From Fagopyrum homotropicum (lineage: Eukaryota; Streptophyta; Magnoliopsida; Caryophyllales; Polygonaceae): a DNA stretch of 64,000 nucleotides. Made by a program: the position numbers and the translations under genes. The DNA lies in contig BSWB01000006.1 in NCBI GenBank assembly GCA_033239125.1, positions 113,878,242 to 113,942,241 of the forward strand. The letters run 5' to 3'. Below the pieces are notes generated by a model, which made no database searches, was not told where the DNA came from, and worked only from the letters and a program-made list of their open reading frames with translations. Positions within the stretch are counted from its first letter, which is position 1. Every line of letters starts with the position of its first letter. Shown here piece after piece: positions 22,909-33,787 of the stretch.

Positions 22909-24038
22909 TATTCAGAACCCAAATTCAGATTCAGCACCAACAGTATGTACATGTATTTTTCATGGATTATCTACCTAATTAGTAACAGTAAAGCAGTAAA
23001 AGAGATGCATCTTTTGAAGAATAACTAAATAAGCAATTACGCGGAAACTAACACTTGTCTACAGCCTGAAGTCATCATATTATAGCAAACCATTATTTTT
23101 TAATAATTACAACTTGATTCATCTGACATACGCTAAGCTACCATCAATTAAGTCAGATAATTTCTGTAATTTCTGCTGGTTTCTCACCTATTATACATTC
23201 TTTTCCAATGATTTTTTTCTTTAATTCTTTTCGAACCCTAACTTCAGTTTAGAATAATTTCAACCTTTTTATTTCCATAATCTTAAACAAACAAAGATTA
23301 CTGATGATTGAGAATACTCATTGTGCGGTCACAACTCTCCAAAGCATTGAACTCTAATTAAGAGCTTAATTCCAATTGCTAGCTGTCTTATTATTTTTCA
23401 ACCTAGTAAGTACTAATTAATGAAGATGAAGAAGAACATAATCTCTTCCATTTAAGTTTAATATATGTAAAAATTGCCTATTCTAAAGGTGCCCGTGGTT
23501 ATTCAGATGTTGACACAAGCACAACTCTTCCAAATAAATCAATCTAACTGACCTGTAGAAAACAACTCTACCAATCCAACTACCAACTATGCAGCATTCA
23601 AAGAAATACAGACGAATATAGGAATAGTTTTACATACTCAGCAAATCAGGAGAAGATGACTCACATAGATACAAAGGAGTAGAGGATACCAGAGACTCTG
23701 AGAAAGAGAGGCAGAGAACGTACCTGAGACTAAGAGAGAGACCGGAGACTACTCGGATCACAGGCGTGTCTTGTTGCCAGTCTTCTCAGCTACTCGAGAC
23801 TGCGAGACTGCCATAGTCGAGCCCTATAATCAAAGAAATACAAATGAATATAAGAATATAGGATGGTATGATACTCGAGACTGCGAGAGAGAGAGTCGTA
23901 GGCGTCGTCTTCGTCGGCCGACCGCTAATCGCCGCTAGTTCTCGCCAAACATTATTCGCCGTCTTGCCGAAGTATCATCGTGTTCCCATTTAACAAATTC
24001 CAAAACCTAATATGAGAGGGCGAGTGGGCTTTTTTTCA

Positions 24039-24102
<64 letters not shown>
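24039..24102. repeat. (ATT)n microsatellite
   Basis: About 21 copies of ATT/TAT inside the CACTA element. The Asn-run ORF across it is an artefact. Confidence 0.95.
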
Positions 24103-24123
24103 GTAAATGAGCTTTTGCAAGCC

Positions 24124-24209
24124 GCTCGTATTCGGCTCGGGCTCGTTACGAGCTCAATACCAGACTCGTATTCAGGTCGTTTTATAATATGAGCGAGCCG
24201 AATACGAGC
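24124..24209. repeat. 16-bp perfect inverted repeat
   Basis: GCTCGTATTCGGCTCG at 24124-24139 is mirrored exactly at 24194-24209. It may be the core of a small foldback element within the CACTA transposon. Confidence 0.75.
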
Positions 24210-24429
24210 TTTTGGTGAGCCGAGTCCGAGCCGAGAAGAACAAGATGGACAAATATGATGAAAAACAAGTAAGAAAAGGGTCGTTAAATAGAACATCAAA
24301 TTAAAGGAGATTAAGTCGGAAATCAAACTGGAATTCCCGAGAAGTGATTGTCTGCTTCTTGGTAATGACGACTGAGAATAAAAACAATACGGAGGAGAGT
24401 AGAAGATGGTGGCGAGTAGAGGGCGGTGT

Positions 24430-24560
24430 CAATCGATTCCAACTATAATTTCGTAATCGATACTTTGGGCGAGGGTTTTTGGAGAAGAGTAGAGTACGGT
24501 TTCAATTGATTCCAACTATAATTCCGTAATCGATACTTTGGGCGAGGGTTCTTGGAGACA
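24430..24560. repeat. Tandem duplication of about 66 bp
   Basis: Two units contain GATTCCAACTATAATT and CGTAATCGATACTTTGGGCG with few differences. Confidence 0.8.
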
Positions 24561-24779
24561 AACAAGGAAGAGAGTTCATCGTCTCTTCGATGAGATGAAT
24601 TTGGTTTGGGTTTTCTTAAAGTATTTTTAACAATCTGTCATTAATAGGATAAAGTTTTAAATTTTATTGATGGAAGGTTTTTTGAGATAAAATTTTAAAT
24701 TTTATAGGGATTTTTAACTATTTTGAAAGAAAAAGAAAATTAATTATATTGTGTTTTAATGTTTTTTAACCCAATATTT

Positions 24780-25010
24780 CATATGGCGCCAAATACTATG
24801 GTTGTTGGCGTCGGCAACATAGCCGTCGCCAATGGTACCTTTTATTAGCCACGGTAAGATTAGCCGACGCCAATTACAAGACTATTAGCGACGGTCCTAT
24901 ACCGCCGACGCAAATAATTGGAATTTTGGCCACCCTGATGTTGCCGTCGCCAAATAAAGACCAATGGCGACGGCAGACCCTTGCCGTCGCCAACAAGCGT
25001 GGCCAATTGA
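24780..25010. repeat. Right subterminal array of the CACTA element
   Basis: GCGACGG/CCGTCGC motifs recur in both orientations, mirroring the left end. Confidence 0.85.
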
Positions 25011-25026
25011 ATTATTTTTTGTAGTG

Positions 25027-25190
25027 TTGAGAGCATAAGCTTCAGCCCCTTTATTACCGAGTTAAAGTTATTTTTTGACAAGGCTAACAATCTCACCCTT
25101 GTGATTCCAAATCACAAAGCCAATGGATGTTACTCCCGAATCGAGTTTAGATCCATCAAAGTTAAGTTTATGAAAACTAGGTTTTGGTTT
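25027..25190 (-). pseudogene. RNase H-like domain, N-terminal part (split by CACTA)
   Basis: The minus strand reads SFHKLNFDGSKLDSGVTS, then IGFVIWNHKGEIVSLVKK and a stop. This is the start of the RVT_3 RNase H-like fold with its catalytic Asp in NFDGS. It joins 20199-19898 once the CACTA element and its TSD are removed. Confidence 0.8.
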
Positions 25191-25364
25191 ATCGCACTTA
25201 CAATCTTTATACAATAAGAGTGTGCCCAATCGCGACATTTCAGGTTCCTTCCTGATTCTGGTGGAATTTCATTCAAAGTTAGACATCCCCTCTCGAACCC
25301 GTCGCGTCAAAAACTATCCGGGACAGGATATGAACCTTAATTTCTCATCTTGCTAGGTTCATCC

Positions 25365-26403
25365 TAGGGGTGTAAATGGAGTGGAGATTACCCGAAATTT
25401 GCGGGTATTACCCGTCATGGGGACGGGGATGGGGATGGAGAAAACTTCGATTCCCCGCTTGGGTATGGGGACGGGGATGAAGATAGTGGTATCCGCCCCG
25501 CTCCCCGATTCGAACCCGAACCCGTTGGGGATCTCCGATGGGTAACCCAATGGGGATCCCCAACGGGTAATCCGATGGAATCCCCGACGGAAAATATGTC
25601 GGTGATACGTATATTAAAAAAATTGTATTTATATTACAATTTCTTTGTAATTTCATATTTAATTCAAAAATTATCGATGATTACTATAATTTTAAGTTAT
25701 ATAAATTTTTGTACTTTAAGATTACTCGTTCCTACCAACACAATATGTATTTTAACGTTAAATATTTATTTAATAATTAGATGTGTAAATTATACTAATG
25801 CTAACCTATATTAATTTGGTTTTTGATCATATGAGGATAACACCTCCTAAAATTTTTGAATACGCCGTGAACGTCAAATCATGATGATCAAATGCACATC
25901 CCACTACATGTTATGTTTTTTTATGTGTCTTACTCTTTTATATACGTGTTTTGATGTGCAATCTAAATCCCAAACTGTTAATATAACACTTTATCTTAAG
26001 ATCGGAATCTAAATGTTAGTAAGATATAATTAATTTACTTATACAAGTTTGTACTACGGGTCTCGATCCTACTTGAATGAACGAAACCTAATATATAGAC
26101 GGCATAACTTTACTTTGCCAATTTTTTTTTTTAAAATGAAATTTTCTTGCTTCTTATTTTTACTCGTGTTTTTTTTGTTATTTATATAGTTAAACAAAGT
26201 AAGTTTTGTATTTTATGGTCTAATTTCATATTTATTATCCGAGTCAATGTTTTTTTGTCAAACTCCTAAAAGTTAAACGGGAATGGGGATTTTTACGGGG
26301 AAAACCCATAAAGTTTTAAAATGGAGAAATTAAATGGGATGGAGATTTCCCGATGGGGACGAATATCCGACGGAGGGTACTCCCCGACCCATTAACATCC
26401 CTA
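25365..26403. mobile_element. Non-autonomous hAT element, 8-bp TSD
   Basis: The ends TAGGGGTGTAAATGG and CCATTAACATCCCTA are imperfect inverted repeats. The flanks GTTCATCC (25357-25364) and GTCCATCC (26404-26411) match at 7 of 8 bases, as for an aged hAT target duplication. Subterminal zones are rich in GGGGATGGGGA/CCCCGA; the interior is AT-rich and non-coding. Confidence 0.85.
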
Positions 26404-26754
26404 GTCCATCCAGTCCCATATTAAATAAAAATTTTAATTTAAAATAATAATATAAATAAAAACGGATGAGTTGGCTAAGTAGACACTGTTTGTCTATTGT
26501 AGTATAAAGTAGGCCCTTTTTGTATCTTGTAGACTAAATAGGCCCTTCTTATTTATTAATAAAATACAAATGTTGTAGCTAGTGAGTATCTTGTAGACTA
26601 AATAGAACCAATCTAAAATATAAATGTTGTAGCTAGTGAGTATAGAACTTTGGACGATAGCCCCTCCCTCCCGTACCAGATGGGCTAATTGAACTTGTGT
26701 ATTGTCTAGTCGTGATATAGTATTAATACACAATTTTCAGTTACATAATTTTAA

Positions 26755-26886
26755 TACACAAGTCCGTCATTTACCCAAGTCCGTCTTTTACACAAGCCTG
26801 TCTTTTACACAAGCCCGTCATTTACACAAGCTCAATGACACAAGCCCGTCATTTACACAAGCCCAATCGATTTACACAAGCCCGTA
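26755..26886 (+). repeat. 17-bp ACACAAGCCCGTCATTT repeats
   Basis: About seven to eight units of (T)TACACAAGCCCGTC(A/T)TT occur in tandem, with two related units again near 28203-28230. Confidence 0.8.
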
Positions 26887-27502
26887 TGTATAAGTCGGGT
26901 GAACTTCTATAATTAACCAAATTGGAGAATTTGTGAATTTTCAAAACTCTGGGCCTTTTCTGCAATTATAAAACTTGGGTCAAAATCTGTAATTAAATTT
27001 GTAAGAAAATATTTGTAGATTTACCAAAATTATGGTCATAACGCAATTATGACTGTAAGATATGTAGTCAATATCCAGTGGCTGAATTATCATTTAGGGC
27101 CTCTTATACTATAGAGTTGAAATTTAGGGTCCTACCAATTACAAATTGAGAAATAAGACTCCTACTTTACTAGACTAATTCATAAATATGACAAAAAGTT
27201 GACAAAAGTGATGACTAATGAGTGATGGCGGATGTGAGTGTTGATTGTGACACTTTTGATTGACATTTGGAGAGAATTTTGGGCCAAAAAAACGCAACCC
27301 TCTGCCTAGAAAAAATCCGCTTACCCAAAAATTCGTTACCCAAATAATGTCACAGTCATACCAAAAATAAATTTATCAAAGTACATAAACATACTCGGAA
27401 ATAACATACCCAATAAATCAAATATCAAAATAAAACAATATCCATAAATTGGACAATATTTTATATTTATACACAATTTAAACATCACTTAATAAAAAAA
27501 CC

Positions 27503-27930
27503 ATACCCAATTTAAATTTGTCATACCTAAAATTTTTAAAACTCGATATTGTACACAAACATCAATATCAAATGACATTTGATCATTACCCAAAAATTTG
27601 CTTGACATTTGATCATTATAACACATTTTGTGTAACTATAAAACATACTCACGATATCACTTTAAATATACTTAATAATAAGAAATATACTACAAAGTCA
27701 ATACACGTATAAAAGCATACCCAATTTGAATTTGTCATAACTAAAATTTACACAAATCGATATTGTACCCAAACATCAATACCAAATGACATTTGGTCCT
27801 TGTAATACAGTTTGGATAACCATAAAACATACCCAAAAATATCACTTTAAGCATACTCAACAATAAGAAACATATCACAAAAACAATAAATATATACCCA
27901 ATAATGAGAAAAATACTACAATTCATATTT
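27503..27930 (+). repeat. Two-copy tandem repeat, period about 213 bp
   Basis: CATACCCAATTTRAATTTGTC begins both units (27503 and 27716). Both continue through CGATATTGTACMCAAACATC and CATTTGATC/CATTTGGTC. The surrounding AT-rich DNA carries many ATACCCAA-type motifs. Confidence 0.8.
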
Positions 27931-28539
27931 GGATAACGAAAACAATGTCACCCAAAAAAATTAAGCATTCATGGACTTGAAAATTTCATCAAACTAGCTA
28001 CATTAACAAAATATAAAAGGTAAACATGTAAAAAAAATATTTAAACCAAAAGTAAACATCTAATCACCATCATTTCAATTAAAGAAATTATTGCTCCTAT
28101 TTTCTAGTTTTCATACCTACTTTTTTTTTTCTTTTATATATAGGTCTAGTTTACAAAAGATAATATTAAGGGCTCATATTTCCCTAATTAATTCATATCC
28201 AGTTTACACAAGCCCCTCGTTTACACAAGGGTTACAAAGTTTCATCTAGTTACACATGTCCAATTATAAATGTAAAATATGTATTCAATATCCAATATTT
28301 ATTAATTGAGACAATTGGTGTACTTTCAAAACTCATGACTATTTCTTTAAAAAAATAAACTTTAGTTTTTTTAATTATCCTGTTTGGGGCAATTTTATAA
28401 ATTCTAAAAATGTGGGTCATAAATGTAATTAAAAACAGGGGAGCTTTTTTGTAAATATGCCAACATTTCAAAAATGCGTTAGGGCTTCCTGGGAATGCTG
28501 CATTGTGGCGTATCTGGGATTGCGATATGGCGGATATGG

Positions 28540-28675
28540 GACTGCACAACGACGGATATGGACTGCACAACTTCGGCTCCAGGACTGCACAGCTTCAGCT
28601 CCCGGACTGCACAACGTCGGCTCCAAGACTGCACAACGTCGGCTCCGGGACTGCACAGCGGCGGCTACTCCTCGT
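28540..28675 (+). repeat. 22-bp GGACTGCACAACGTCGGCTCC repeats
   Basis: About six tandem units lie in a GC-rich patch (28500-28800) within AT-rich DNA. Since 22 is not a multiple of 3, all three plus frames are open in part without this meaning a gene. The patch could be a captured gene piece, but I recognise no protein. Confidence 0.8.
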
Positions 28676-29115
28676 TCCAGTCCAACGGTGGCTCATAGCG
28701 GTGTTTCAGTGCAGACTCAACCTAATCTTGGTTCCCGACAATCGATTTCTTCGATTCTTCAGTCCAGCGGCGACACTGGAAACCTGCAAAATGCTCCATG
28801 AAACGTGCAAGATCCCTATTCTCTGTGTGTTGATGGAGATTAAAAAGATGACCAATATGAGAAGAAAAGAATGTTAACCTGCTACTCCTTCTTGACTAAT
28901 ATGAGAAGAAGAAGGCGGATGTCTTCTCTGAACAACTACGAGAAACCTAATGAGATAATTGAGGGATTGGGGTGATTTTATATGCCTTTTATTTTTAAGT
29001 TTCCCTTATGCCCCTCTAATTATTTAATTTTGGATTTAAAATTTTAGGCCAAAAATAGAGGACCTACTTAATCTACATTAAACAAAAAGGGTCCTATTTA
29101 ATCAATTATCTCAAT

Positions 29116-30071
29116 AAAAACCCTAATCATTACTGATATACTTATTTAGTTATCATATAGTTATGCTTATATACTTTAAAAAAATAAACCTTGTTGGTTA
29201 AACCGTTAAAATTGACAAATTACCCAAATTCATTTAGACGTGCTTTATTATCGATATTCGAAAAACTTTAATTTAATTGTTATATGTTATTATGGATATT
29301 TGAAAACTTCAATGTTTTTGCATTTTAAGTATGATGGATATTTTGTGGATAAATTAAAGCATAATAGTAAAACACATTAAATAAATAAATGGGCAATCGG
29401 GATTGGGCCCATCACGTCTCGATCCCATCCGGGATAGGACCCGTCGAAATTCAATCTAATATACTCAAGGCCCGTCCCGATCCCGTCCCATTTAGAATAA
29501 CCGGGACGGACTGGGAAGACCTCAATCTCGTCTCATCTCGCCTCTACTATACAATATAGGGGAGTCGTTACTTCATCGTTCCTTTGACTTCTTCACAATC
29601 GAGTCGATCAACTGCAAGTCCACTGATTTTTCTCTCAATGTTGCTCTTACCGGGACAACTCTTCCTCGTTCTTTAACAAATTTACATTTTCCGCCCTTCT
29701 GATTTTTCGTGTATAAATTGTATAGCCTAAACCCTAAATATATTAGGGACTACACATGATTGGTGTTATCCTGATCCCAATCGCAATAGGATTGGAATGA
29801 TTTCAATGTAAACACTTTAAGGCCCGTCCATGACCTGCCCTAATGTGGTAGTACCTAGCTTGCTTGTAACTTAATTATACTCCTCTTTTACTTTGCTTTC
29901 ATAATGAAATACAAAAGTAGTGTTTTTTACTGAAAAATAAAGTGCACTAATATTCTTTGAACATATGCCCAAGCTAAACATCAAGTAAGTACTCGATCTA
30001 TGATACATTGCCCACAAAGAACAAACACAACCCAAGTTTGATACAAAATTGATCTCTAGCTAGCCAAATCT
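29116..30071. other. Intergenic DNA with hAT-like GC-rich scraps
   Basis: GATCCCATCCGGGATAGGAC and GGCCCGTCCCGATCCCGTCC near 29410-29490, and GGCCCGTCCATGACC near 29820, look like remnants of hAT subterminal sequence. No gene seen. Confidence 0.5.
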
Positions 30072-32065
30072 ATGAATCCCATTAAAGATAATCATGATCC
30101 TGTGAGAGATATAGAGCAAAATGTTTCCCATGATCCTAATCCTACCAACACAACCGATAACAAGTGTTCTTCGATCATTTATTCTTCTATAAAGCTTTGC
30201 ATTACAAAGATCTACTCCATTTTGAGTTTCGTTATAATGTATCCTATTTTTCTGATCTACTTTCTGGGCACTCTTCTAATGAGCGGTGAAGCTGGAAAAC
30301 GTCCCAACTGGTGCTTCAAATCCAAAGACGATCGATCCTATACAATCAAACCAAAGCATTTACCGCAAAATGGAGGATTTTCGGGAGACCAAGTACAAAA
30401 TCTTAGAGTTACTTGATATGGTGACCGGCTGGCTAGGGCTTTTGGGTTTGCTATGGTTAGGGTTCACCTTGTGGGTTCCTAGCTTGACAAAGGTTGACAC
30501 TCTTCGGTTCGGGTATTTGGAAGTGGTCGTTGCTTCTCGTCGTGCTTTCATTAGGGTATCCTTGCACCACGCTGACGGTTCTCTACGTCGGTAGCCAATT
30601 CTTCACGAGGCAATACTTCTTGTCAGATTTCGTGAATAGTCATAGGGTCGGTAAACTTTACTTTCGTTCTTCTTGTGTGGGTGTTTTATTTCAACACTGA
30701 CTAAGGTGTGGTCAGTGTTGTAAAGACAAAATCCGGAGGATCAGGTGCCGATGACTACATCACGTGGACTTTGGTGTCGTTGCTAGTAGGGGGCTATTCT
30801 ATGGGTTTTCAAAGCCATGGTTTTGTCTCTATGGAAGGCTAGGGCGATCTACAAAAGATTCAAGAACCGGATTTTGATGGCCGGCTTCCAACTCTTCTTT
30901 CTCTCCATCATCTTCGAGGGATTGTGGAATGGTGACCTTTTGCCATGGTGGTATGTGAAAGATACCAGAGAAATTATTGTCGGCGACGGGGATCAAAGCA
31001 ACGAGGAGACGTTGATCTCGAAAAGAAGTAGCATCATGTTGTCTAGATATGTGTCCATAGATCAGATAGAAGATGTTGTTAGAACGATCACAAGTCTTGC
31101 TCGAGTCACAGTTAGGGAACACGATGGTATTTCGGAAACCATTAAAAGATGTGAAGAACAGATTCGATGCGACAATGAGTAAGCAATTTTTTTGATATTG
31201 TACTATCTACCGTCGTAATTGGGGTTCGTTACTATTTGTGTTATGGTTATAGGAGCGTCGAATATGTGACGGAGGAAGTACTACAACGATGGCTGAATCG
31301 TAATGACGCAAAGCTGTTGCTTGAAGAGCTGGAAGTGGAGCATTCAAGTGACAAAACGATTTTCAGTTTGATACCCTTGAGTTTTTGGCTTTTTCGGATG
31401 GTGTTCAAAGTTTTGCACGTTTTCGCTTGGTACCCAGGTTTCGATTTTTTCTTTTGGTACCCTTATTTCTTATTTCTTTGTCTAAAATAATATTTTTTTA
31501 TATTAAAAATATTTTTAAAAACAGAAAAATATATATAATTAAATTATTATATTATAAATTTCGAATATGAATATATTTTAATTAAACAACTCTAATCAAC
31601 TATTATAAAATTATCATATTTCTTAAATTATATAATACTTTTACCTATTATTTTATAATTTTTAATATATTTATTACTATTTGATACTTTATCATATTTT
31701 GCATCAAAATATGATAAATTTATTATGTTTTATATAAAATATAAGAAATTTAATTTATATTAATAAAATATTTTAATCAAAAATTTTAAAATTAAACATA
31801 ATTTATAACTATATTATATTTCGTTGTTGCTATAATCCGTGGATTTATTTCATATAATTGATAAATATATAACGTAGAATATTCAAAACGGACATTTGAT
31901 TTTCAAATAAAAAATGAATATCCTATGCTTTTAAAAGATTTCCCCTCAAAATATAAGCATTCTCACATAGAATCAAAATTTTATTTTATATAATAGGGAT
32001 ATGAACCATCCAATATTATAAAATAAACCAATAAATAAATCTATGGAGTATACCAAAAACAAAAT

Positions 32066-32073
<8 letters not shown>

Positions 32074-32111
<38 letters not shown>
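32074..32111. repeat. (TA)n microsatellite
   Basis: About 19 TA copies inside the foldback cluster. Confidence 0.9.
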
Positions 32112-32115
<4 letters not shown>

Positions 32116-32583
32116 GTTTAATTTTAAAATTTTGATAAAAATATCATATAAATATAAATTAAATTTATTATATTTTATATAAAATATAATAAATTTCTCA
32201 TATTTTGATGCAAAATATGATAAAGTATCAAAATAAATATATTAAAAATCATAAAATAATAGTTAAAAGTATTATATAATTTAAGAAATATCATAATTTT
32301 TTAATAGTCGATTAGATTTGTTTAAATTAAATATACTCATCTTCGAAATTTATAATATAATATTTTAATTATATATTTTTTCTGTTTTTTTAAAATATTT
32401 TTAATATAAAAAAACATTATTTTAGACAAAAAATAAGAAATAAGGGTACCAAACGGAAAACCGAAACTTCAGGGGTTTCAAGCGGAAACGTGAATAACTT
32501 TGGGCACCATCCGAAAAAGCCAAAAACTCAAGGGTATCAAACGGAAAAATCCATAAATAAATCTTATGTTTAATTTTAAAATT

Positions 32584-33787
32584 GGAAAAATAACCCAAAA
32601 TAATATCAACTATCAACATTGAACCGAAAATAATACGAACTTTGAAAATTACTGGGAGCGATACAAACTATCGATGTATTTACCAAAAATAATACGTCAT
32701 ATATTTTCCGGCAAAAACCCTACCTCCGGTGATGACGTGACAACCGGAATGTTACATGTCATCATATAAAAATGTTGAATGTATGATGTGGATTTAATTT
32801 TTAAAAAATAATAATTTAATAATATTTAAAATATTAAAAATAAAAATTATTATTTTTAAAATTTTAAATAATAATTTTTTTTAAAAATTGTAAAAATATT
32901 TATTTTTAAAAAATAAAGTTTGAAATTTTTTTTAAATAGATTTGTAAAAAAAATGTAATAATTTTTATTTTTTAAAAAAATAAAAAAATATTTTATTTTA
33001 GAATTTTTTTCAATTAAATTTATTTTCGGGATTTTTGTATAAAATAAAAATTTTAGGAAAAAAAAAGATCAAACTTTATTTAAATTTTCGAATATTTTTT
33101 ACAATTTAAATAAAAAATATTTTTTTTTAGGAAAAAAAATCGAATAAAAAAAGATAAAACTTTATTTTTAAAAAATTCGAATATTTTTGTTACAAATTAT
33201 TTTCTTGGGGAAAAAAATACAAAAAATTTGAGAAAAAAAAATCTTTAGGGACTATGTTACAATATTTAAAAAAAAAAGAATTAAAAAGAAAAAAGATCAA
33301 TGAAATAATATATATAAAAGATCAATGATATTTTTTCCTAAAAAAATAATTTGTAAAAAAAATTTCGAATTTTTTTTCGGAAAATTTATAAAAAAAATAT
33401 TTTAACATTTTTTACAAACTTGTTTAAAAAAAATATTCGAATTTTAAAAAAATATTTTTAAAAAAATATTTTTTTAAAAAATTTGTACAAATATTTTTTT
33501 AAAAATTATTATTTAAAATTATTTTATTTTTTTAATATTTTAAATATTATTAAATTGATTTTTTTGAAAAACAAAATCCACATCACACATTTAATGCATT
33601 TATTTGATGACATGTAACATTCCGGCTGCTACGTCATCGCCGGAGCTAGAGTTTTTGCCGGAAAAGTATGATGTATTATTATTATTGGTAAATACATTGA
33701 TAGTTTGTGTCGCTCCTAGTAATTTTCAAAGTTCGTATTATTTTCGGTTCAATGTTGATAGTTGGTATTATTTTGAGTTATTTTTCC
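32584..33787. mobile_element. Mutator-like MITE with long inverted repeats, 9-bp TSD
   Basis: The ends GGAAAAATAACCCAAAATAA and TTATTTTGAGTTATTTTTCC are inverted, and the mirror symmetry extends at least 220 bp (CGAAAATAATACGAACTTTG versus CAAAGTTCGTATTATTTTCG). TTTAAAATT flanks both sides (32575-32583 and 33788-33796). A 9-bp duplication with long TIRs points to a Mutator-like origin. The centre is almost pure A/T and non-coding. It sits in the second right-arm unit of the host foldback element. Confidence 0.85.

Larger units (their letters stand above)
20203..25026. mobile_element. CACTA (En/Spm) transposon, non-autonomous, TSD TTG
   Basis: It begins CACTACAAAAAAA and ends TTTTTTGTAGTG, with TTG on both sides (20200-20202 and 25027-25029). 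The subterminal zones (20222-20460 and 24780-25010) are full of GCGACGGC/GCCGTCGC repeats, as expected for transposase-binding arrays. At 4.8 kb it lacks a recognisable transposase. It carries a captured Tubby-like F-box exon (21786-22062), a possible short terminal exon near 20920-21050 on the minus strand, and several small repeats. Confidence 0.92.
26499..29115. mobile_element. Inverted-repeat element rich in internal tandem repeats
   Basis: About 45 bp at the left (GTAGGCCCTTTTTGTATCTT, GTAGACTAAATAGGCCC) are mirrored at the right (29060-29115: GACCTACTTAATCTACATTA, AACAAAAAGGGTCC). The interior holds three different tandem-repeat blocks and no recognisable transposase. Outer borders and target duplication are not clear; a Mutator-like element is one possibility. 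Confidence 0.55.

Noticed and set aside
24036..24326. ORF ending in a long Asn run
   Set aside because: Translation of the (ATT)n microsatellite.
26755..28230. Possible CRISPR-like array (17-bp repeats)
   Set aside because: Units are directly adjacent with no spacers of constant length, and the context is a plant transposon.
28457..28877. Three overlapping ORFs in the GC-rich repeat island
   Set aside because: A 22-bp repeat opens all frames in part; no protein family was recognised.
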